DNA of 8,858 bases. Origin: ZC4RG19 sp036279475 (GTDB lineage Bacteria; Actinomycetota; Acidimicrobiia; Acidimicrobiales; VFJN01). The stretch spans positions 1 through 8,858 of the forward strand of contig DASUJB010000225.1 in the NCBI GenBank assembly GCA_036279475.1, given 5' to 3'. The number at the start of each line of letters is the position of its first letter. The stretch's first letter is position 1. Positions 4,694 to 8,858 of this stretch are shown here, one piece after another. The notes beneath the pieces were generated by a model. It was not told where the DNA came from. It ran no database searches and worked only from the letters and a program-made list of their open reading frames with translations. The position numbers and the translations under genes were made by a program.

Positions 4694-6250
4694 GTGAGCG
4701 ACTGGGACGACCGCCGCCAGGAGCGCCCGCCCGATCCCACCGAGGGCGTGCGCCTGCTCGGTGCCGACGAGGTGGCCGAGGTCATGCAGCGTGACGACAT
4801 CCGCCACCGGTTCTCGGAGGACCGTCCCCGGTTCGGCGACCGGCCGGCCGCTCCCCCCGCGGGCGGGCCCCGGCCCGCCCTTCGGTTCCCCCTCGGCTCC
4901 TACGACGATCCCAACGCCATCGAGCGGCCGCCGGTGGTGCCGGTCGACGGGCCGACCGAGGTCCCGGAGCTGTCGCACTGGGCCGGCTCGGCCGCCGAGG
5001 ACGTGCCGCACATGAGCGGTCGAGGACCGGGACGGGGCGATGACACGTGGTCACGGCCCGGACCCGATCCGTCCTGGCCCGGCTCGCACGGCGTCCCCCC
5101 TCCCGACCCCGGCGGTTGGGAGGGCGAGCGGGGCGGGCCGCCGGCCGGGCGCGGGTGGGGAGACGCCCGGGGTGCCGACGACCGGACGGGTCAGGGCGGT
5201 CCGGGCACCGCCGGCCCACCCGCCGGTTCCCCTCCCGGTCGGTCGGTGTTCGACCCGCCCGCCCGGCCGACGCGGGCCGCGGCCTATCCCGAGGATGCGT
5301 ACGGCGACGAGTACGACCCCGCCTACGACGACGGCTACGAGGACGCCTACGAGGACGCCTACGAGGAGCCCGCCGCGCCCGGTCCTCCTCCGGCAGCCGG
5401 GACGGCCCGGCGCCGGCCGGTGCCCTCGGCAGATCGTGACATGCGCACGGCGGTCCTGGTGGGCGGGGGCTTCCTGGCGGTGGCGCTGGGCCTCTTCGCC
5501 GTGCTCGGTCCCCTGGGCGGCATGGTCGTCGCCGTCCCCGTGCTCGCGTACGCGGCGTACGAGCTCTTCGTGGCCCTCAACACCGCCGGCTTCGAGGCCC
5601 CCATGCCCGTCGGGGTGGCCGCCACCGCCGGAGCCGCCGTCGCCGCCTACAACGTCGGCGAGGAGGCGTTGCCGCTGGTGCTGGTGCTGGCGGTGGCGGC
5701 CAGCTTCCTCTGGTACCTGGTGGGTGCGGGCGGCGACCGGCCCGTGGCCAACATCGGGGTGACGCTCCTGGGTGTCGGCTGGGTCGGCCTGTTCGGCTCC
5801 TTCGCCGGCCTGCTCCTGGCGGCGCCGGGCGGTGACGGCGTGGCCTTCCTGCTGGTTGCCCTACTCCCCACCATCGGCTACGACATCGGGGGCCTGTTCG
5901 TGGGACGCAGCGCCGGTTCCCGCCCGTTGTCGACGGCCAGCCCCAACAAGACGGTCGAGGGCCTGGCCGGCGGCATGCTCGTGGCGGTGGTCACGGCCGT
6001 GGTGTTCGCCGTCGTCGGCGTGCACCCGTTCGACGACTGGCACGAGGGCCTCGCGGTCGGCGTGGTGGTGGCCCTGGTGGCGCCGCTGGGCGACCTGGCC
6101 GAGTCGCTGGTCAAGCGGGACCTCGGGATCAAGGACATGGGCAGCGTGCTACCGGGGCACGGCGGGTTGCTCGACCGTTTCGACGCGTTGCTGTTCGTCC
6201 TGCCCGCCGTGTGGTACCTGGCACGGCTGAGCGACTTCTTCCTCGGCTGA
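4694..6250 (+). CDS. cdsA: phosphatidate cytidylyltransferase (CDP-diacylglycerol synthase) with long N-terminal extension
   Basis: CdsA makes CDP-diacylglycerol from phosphatidic acid and CTP, the branch point for all membrane phospholipids; it is an integral membrane enzyme. The start is the GTG at 4694, with AGGAAG 6 nt upstream; the frame back to 4553 overlaps the hairpin-rich gap and is rejected. The catalytic domain (about 250-518) has many hydrophobic segments, YDIGGLFVGR (396-405), SPNKTVEG (416-423), and a complete CDP-alcohol cytidylyltransferase signature at 471-497 (S-x-x-K-R...K-D...P-G-H-G-G-x-x-D-R-x-D). Usual family length is about 270-300 aa; here it is 518. The extra 250 residues are hydrophilic, Pro/Gly/Arg-rich and presumably cytoplasmic. 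Three stretches look less random, VRLLGADEVAEVM (19-31), PRPALRFPL (59-67) and PELSHWAGSAAEDVP (91-105), and may be conserved docking motifs. A tyrosine/acid repeat follows at 203-226. The assignment is certain; the role of the extension is unknown. Confidence 0.95.
   Translation: MSDWDDRRQERPPDPTEGVRLLGADEVAEVMQRDDIRHRFSEDRPRFGDRPAAPPAGGPRPALRFPLGSYDDPNAIERPPVVPVDGPTEVPELSHWAGSAAEDVPHMSGRGPGRGDDTWSRPGPDPSWPGSHGVPPPDPGGWEGERGGPPAGRGWGDARGADDRTGQGGPGTAGPPAGSPPGRSVFDPPARPTRAAAYPEDAYGDEYDPAYDDGYEDAYEDAYEEPAAPGPPPAAGTARRRPVPSADRDMRTAVLVGGGFLAVALGLFAVLGPLGGMVVAVPVLAYAAYELFVALNTAGFEAPMPVGVAATAGAAVAAYNVGEEALPLVLVLAVAASFLWYLVGAGGDRPVANIGVTLLGVGWVGLFGSFAGLLLAAPGGDGVAFLLVALLPTIGYDIGGLFVGRSAGSRPLSTASPNKTVEGLAGGMLVAVVTAVVFAVVGVHPFDDWHEGLAVGVVVALVAPLGDLAESLVKRDLGIKDMGSVLPGHGGLLDRFDALLFVLPAVWYLARLSDFFLG
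5300..5371 (+). repeat. six-copy 12-bp tandem repeat coding a Tyr-acidic tetrapeptide
   Basis: Inside cdsA, six consecutive 12-bp units each begin with TAC. The fourth and fifth, TACGAGGACGCC at 5336-5347 and 5348-5359, are identical; the others are degenerate. They encode tyrosines at residues 203, 207, 211, 215, 219 and 223, exactly four apart, each followed mostly by Asp/Glu (consensus Y-E-D-A). The run ends about 25 residues before the first membrane segment. The identical central units suggest slippage or duplication, so copy number may vary among relatives. Confidence 0.8.
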
Positions 6251-6256
6251 GACCAC

Positions 6257-6262
6257 TAGCTT
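6257..6262 (+). promoter_or_regulatory. putative -10 box for leaderless dxr transcript
   Basis: TAGCTT (6257-6262) fits the actinobacterial TANNNT -10 pattern and lies in the 18 bp between the cdsA stop and dxr. The dxr GTG at 6269 begins 7 nt after it, where transcription would start, and no Shine-Dalgarno precedes the GTG. Together this suggests a leaderless mRNA, a common form in actinobacteria. I see no clear -35 element. Confidence 0.4.
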
Positions 6263-6268
6263 GGCGGG

Positions 6269-7450
6269 GTGGCCGTGACGACCGTTGCCGTGGCCGGGTC
6301 GACCGGCTCGATCGGTACCCAGACCATCGAGGTGGTCCGGGCGGAGCCGGACCGGTTCGAGGTCGTGGCGTTGGGGGCGTGGTCGTCGGTCGACCGGCTG
6401 GTGGCCCAGGCCCGCGAGCTCCGGCCCAAGCTGGTGGTGGTGGGGGACGAGTCCCGTGCCGCCGAGGTCGCGGGCCACGTCCCCCCGGGCACCGAGGTGG
6501 CGGCGGGGGCGACGGCCCTGGCCGAGATGGGCACGGTGGCCGACGTGTGCGTGAACGGCGTGGTCGGCTTCGCGGGCCTGCGCCTGACCCTGGCCACGCT
6601 GGCCGCAGGCCGGCGGCTGGCCCTGGCCAACAAGGAGTCGCTCATCGCCGGTGGGCCGGTGGTGCGGGAGGTGCTCCAGCGCCCCGGCGCCGGAGAGATC
6701 GTGCCGGTCGACTCCGAGCACGGGGCCGTGCACCAGTGCCTGGCCGCCAACGTGGGGGGTGACGCCCGGCGGGTGGCGCGCATCGTCCTCACCGCCAGCG
6801 GAGGACCGTTCCGGGGTCGTTCACGGTCCGAGCTGGCCGACGTCACGGTGGCCGACGCCCTGGCCCACCCCACCTGGTCCATGGGACCGAAGATCACCGT
6901 CGACTCCTCGACGCTCATGAACAAGGGGCTCGAGGTCATCGAGGCCCACGAGCTCTTCGGCGCGGCGTACGGCGTGGGCTACGACGACATCGAGGTGGTG
7001 GTCCACCCCCAGTCGGTCGTCCACTCGATGGTCGAGATGAGCGACGGGTCGACCATCGCCCAGCTCTCCCGGCCCGACATGCGGCTGCCGATCGGCTATG
7101 CCCTGGCGTGGCCCGACCGCATCGCCACGCCCTTCGGCCGCATCGACTGGTCGTCGTGTGGTCCCCTGGAGTTCGAGCCGCCCGACCACGACGCCTTCCC
7201 GTGCCTGGGGCTGGCCTACGCGGCCGGCAGGATCGGGGGCCTGGCGCCGGCGGTGCTGAACGCCGCCAACGAGGAGGCGGTGGCCGCCTTCCTCGGGGGA
7301 CGGATCCCCTGGTCGGCCATCCCCGACGTCCTCAACGCCGTCCTGTCCCGGCATGATGGGCGTCGTGCCGACGGGGTCGACGCCGTGATCGATGCCGACC
7401 GCCGTGGCCGCCGGGCCGCCCGTCGGGAGATCGAGAGGATGGCGGCATGA
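6269..7450 (+). CDS. dxr: 1-deoxy-D-xylulose 5-phosphate reductoisomerase
   Basis: DXR (IspC) rearranges and reduces DXP to 2-C-methyl-D-erythritol 4-phosphate with NADPH and a divalent metal. This is the committed step of the MEP isoprenoid pathway and the target of fosmidomycin. The product is 393 aa (E. coli 398) and complete. It has the NADPH-binding GSTGSIG (10-16), LANKESL (119-125), metal ligands Asp148 and Glu150 in PVDSEH with Glu222, Ser177 in ASGGPFR, the flexible substrate loop HPTWSMG (200-206), DSSTLMNKGLEVIEA with Asn218 and Lys219, VHPQSVVHSMV, and the C-terminal LNAANEEAV (330-338). The start is the GTG at 6269; a second in-frame GTG at 6275 would remove two residues. The usual DSAT reads DSST, a mild change. 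A probable own promoter (TAGCTT) lies in the short gap after cdsA. The stop overlaps the rseP start as ATGA, so the two are probably translationally coupled. Confidence 0.97.
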   Translation: MAVTTVAVAGSTGSIGTQTIEVVRAEPDRFEVVALGAWSSVDRLVAQARELRPKLVVVGDESRAAEVAGHVPPGTEVAAGATALAEMGTVADVCVNGVVGFAGLRLTLATLAAGRRLALANKESLIAGGPVVREVLQRPGAGEIVPVDSEHGAVHQCLAANVGGDARRVARIVLTASGGPFRGRSRSELADVTVADALAHPTWSMGPKITVDSSTLMNKGLEVIEAHELFGAAYGVGYDDIEVVVHPQSVVHSMVEMSDGSTIAQLSRPDMRLPIGYALAWPDRIATPFGRIDWSSCGPLEFEPPDHDAFPCLGLAYAAGRIGGLAPAVLNAANEEAVAAFLGGRIPWSAIPDVLNAVLSRHDGRRADGVDAVIDADRRGRRAARREIERMAA

Positions 7451-8844
7451 CCGACATGCAACGAGACACCACCGGCTCCGCCGTCGACCGGCCCGCCGCT
7501 GGCCCGTCCCCGGCCGAGACCGCCCGGCGCCACCCCCCGCCGCCCGCTCCCGGCCGCCCGGGCTCCTACCAGACGGGGGGCATCCGCCTGGCGCTGCTCG
7601 TGGGGTCGGTGGTGGCGGTCGGCGTGCTGTTCGGCTGGCCGCTGGTGGTGATGATCCTGAGCGTGGCCACGTCGGTGTTCCTCCACGAGCTCGGCCACTA
7701 CCTGACCGCCCGCTGGTCGGGCATGCAGGTCACCGAGTTCTTCATCGGGGCCGGCCCCAAGATCTGGTCGTTCCGGCGGGGCGAGGTCGAGTACGGCGTG
7801 AAGCTGATCCCCGTCCTCGCGTACGTGCGCATCACCGGGATGAGCAACCTCGAGGAGGTGGACCCGGCCGACGAGCCACGTTCCTACCGTCAGCAGTCCT
7901 TCCCCCGGCGCCTGCTGGTGGTGAGCGCCGGATCGCTGTCGCACGTCGTCCAGGCCTTCGTGATCGGGATCGTGCTGTTCGGCGTCGTGGGCATGCCGGG
8001 CGGGAGCCTCACCGACCCCCGCGTGGACGGCTTCGACGTCGACGACATCGTCGACGGCAGCGCGGCCGAGGCCGCCGGGTTCGCGGTCGGTGACCGCATC
8101 GTGGCGGTCGACGGCCGGTCGGTGGCGGGCACCGAGAGGCTCTCCGACGCCCTGTCGACCTTCGACGTCGGCGACGAGGTGGCGTTCACCGTGGAGCGCG
8201 GGGGCGACGAGATCGTGCTGGAGGCCACCCTGCGGGGCCGTCCTGCCGGCCAGGGTGGTGACCCCGGCTCGCCGTTCCTGGGCGTGGAGGCCCCGCCCCA
8301 CACCTCGGCCGAGCCGATGGGCGTCGGCCGCGCCGTGGTGGAGACGCCCGGGGAGATGTGGCGCACGACCACCGCCAGCCTGGCCGGGCTCGGCCGGGCG
8401 TTCAGCCCGTCGGGCCTCGGCGACCTGGCCGACAGCGTGGCCAACGCCACCGACGAGGGACACCCCACCGACGACTCCTCGGCGGGATCGCCCGAGGCTC
8501 GCGGCGGCGGCTCGGCCAGCGGCGGTCGGGAGAGCGAGCTGGTTTCGATCATCGGCGTCGTCCACCTCGGATCCCAGGACACCGAGCACCGCGCCGCGCT
8601 GATGCTCGCCATGCTCTTCCAGCTCAACCTCGTCCTGGGGGCGGTCAACATGCTGCCGCTGCCACCGCTCGACGGTGGCCACGCCGCCCTGGCCGTCTAC
8701 GAGCGCATCCGCTCCCGGCGGGGCCAGCGGTACCACGCCGACTTCGCCAAGCTGCTGCCCCTCACCTACGCGGTGTTCCTCGTCCTGATGGTGGTCGGGG
8801 TCACCACCATGTCCCTCGACATCGTCAACCCGATCGAGCTCTGA
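7447..8844 (+). CDS. rseP: site-2 membrane metalloprotease (RseP/Rip1 family, M50)
   Basis: This intramembrane zinc protease cuts membrane proteins, in known relatives mainly anti-sigma factors after a first cut, and so releases sigma factors during envelope stress (Rip1 in mycobacteria, RseP in E. coli). At 465 aa it has a Pro/Ala-rich cytoplasmic lead (1-44), a first membrane region (about 46-79) ending in the zinc motif HELGH (80-84), a second helix (about 156-182), and one PDZ domain (about 195-265, with the ligand-groove sequence AAGFAVGDRIVAVDG). Next comes a Gly/Ser/Asp-rich stretch (about 333-361), a third helix with the second zinc motif NMLPLPPLDGGH (401-412, Asp409), and a last helix (about 437-459). 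One PDZ is typical of actinobacteria; E. coli has two. The motif after the HELGH region reads SAGSLSH (160-166) rather than the common AGPxxN. The start ATG overlaps the dxr stop (ATGA), with AGAGGA (7434-7439) 7 nt upstream. The gene is followed at once by another ATG. Confidence 0.95.
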   Translation: MTDMQRDTTGSAVDRPAAGPSPAETARRHPPPPAPGRPGSYQTGGIRLALLVGSVVAVGVLFGWPLVVMILSVATSVFLHELGHYLTARWSGMQVTEFFIGAGPKIWSFRRGEVEYGVKLIPVLAYVRITGMSNLEEVDPADEPRSYRQQSFPRRLLVVSAGSLSHVVQAFVIGIVLFGVVGMPGGSLTDPRVDGFDVDDIVDGSAAEAAGFAVGDRIVAVDGRSVAGTERLSDALSTFDVGDEVAFTVERGGDEIVLEATLRGRPAGQGGDPGSPFLGVEAPPHTSAEPMGVGRAVVETPGEMWRTTTASLAGLGRAFSPSGLGDLADSVANATDEGHPTDDSSAGSPEARGGGSASGGRESELVSIIGVVHLGSQDTEHRAALMLAMLFQLNLVLGAVNMLPLPPLDGGHAALAVYERIRSRRGQRYHADFAKLLPLTYAVFLVLMVVGVTTMSLDIVNPIEL

Positions 8845-8847
8845 CCG

Positions 8848-8858
8848 ATGGAGCTGGG
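8848..8858 (+). CDS. start of next gene, 3' partial (probably ispG by context)
   Basis: Only ATG GAG CTG GG is visible, 3 bp after the rseP stop codon and on the same strand, so an operon continuation is likely. In mycobacteria and many other actinobacteria the order is dxr, rip1, ispG (gcpE), the last encoding the iron-sulfur HMBPP synthase of the same MEP pathway. Three codons cannot confirm this, and the true start of the next gene could also lie beyond the window. Confidence 0.35.

Noticed and set aside
7216..8736. Antisense open frame of 506 codons opposite dxr and rseP
   Set aside because: It has the same cause: it mirrors conserved plus-strand genes, is rich in His/Arg/Gly, and has no domain or ribosome binding site support.
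1..8858. CRISPR arrays, insertion sequences, tRNA or rRNA genes, phage or defence genes
   Set aside because: I looked for these on both strands and saw no repeat-spacer pattern, transposase, terminal repeats, tRNA-like cloverleaf or defence domain. The window is almost fully occupied by housekeeping genes.

Overview
The window is a very G+C-rich stretch of a conserved bacterial housekeeping cluster, read entirely on the + strand. The gene order (rpsB, tsf, pyrH, frr, cdsA, dxr, rseP/rip1), GTG starts, the RpsB N-terminus (MAVVTMKQLL...HFGHQTRRW) and the single-PDZ Rip1-type site-2 protease all point to an actinobacterium. The long Pro/Gly-rich additions to CdsA and RpsB, and the TAGNNT-type -10 boxes, make me favour a deep actinobacterial lineage such as Acidimicrobiia. 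That finer placement is inference.

Layout. (1) Positions 1-1246 hold the 3' part of a gene that starts outside the window. It joins the end of an M23 (LytM-type) peptidase domain to an alpha/beta-hydrolase with an intact Ser-Asp-His triad. (2) Positions 1247-1411 are the rpsB promoter and leader region. (3) Positions 1412-4532 encode translation and nucleotide functions: ribosomal protein S2, elongation factor Ts, UMP kinase and ribosome recycling factor, closely packed. (4) Positions 4533-4693 form a 161-bp gap rich in symmetric sequence: a long imperfect hairpin, two identical 10-bp direct repeats and a second hairpin just before the cdsA ribosome binding site. (5) Positions 4694-8844 encode CDP-diacylglycerol synthase (with an unusual 250-residue N-terminal extension), DXP reductoisomerase and a membrane site-2 protease. 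The last two overlap by ATGA. (6) A new ATG at 8848 probably opens the next gene, which in other actinobacteria is ispG.

How the genes work together. The first block supplies translation initiation, elongation and recycling, plus UDP for RNA and for sugar-nucleotide precursors. The second block makes the phospholipid precursor CDP-diacylglycerol, carries out the committed MEP-pathway step to isoprenoids, and cleaves membrane proteins, typically anti-sigma factors, in envelope-stress signalling. The upstream peptidase/hydrolase may act on the envelope, but its substrate is unknown.

I found no mobile element, CRISPR array, RNA gene or defence system, and I do not think the window hides a wholly new system. 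The most unusual items are the M23-alpha/beta-hydrolase fusion, the periodic tyrosine repeat in the CdsA extension, the structured frr-cdsA gap, and an apparently leaderless dxr promoter.
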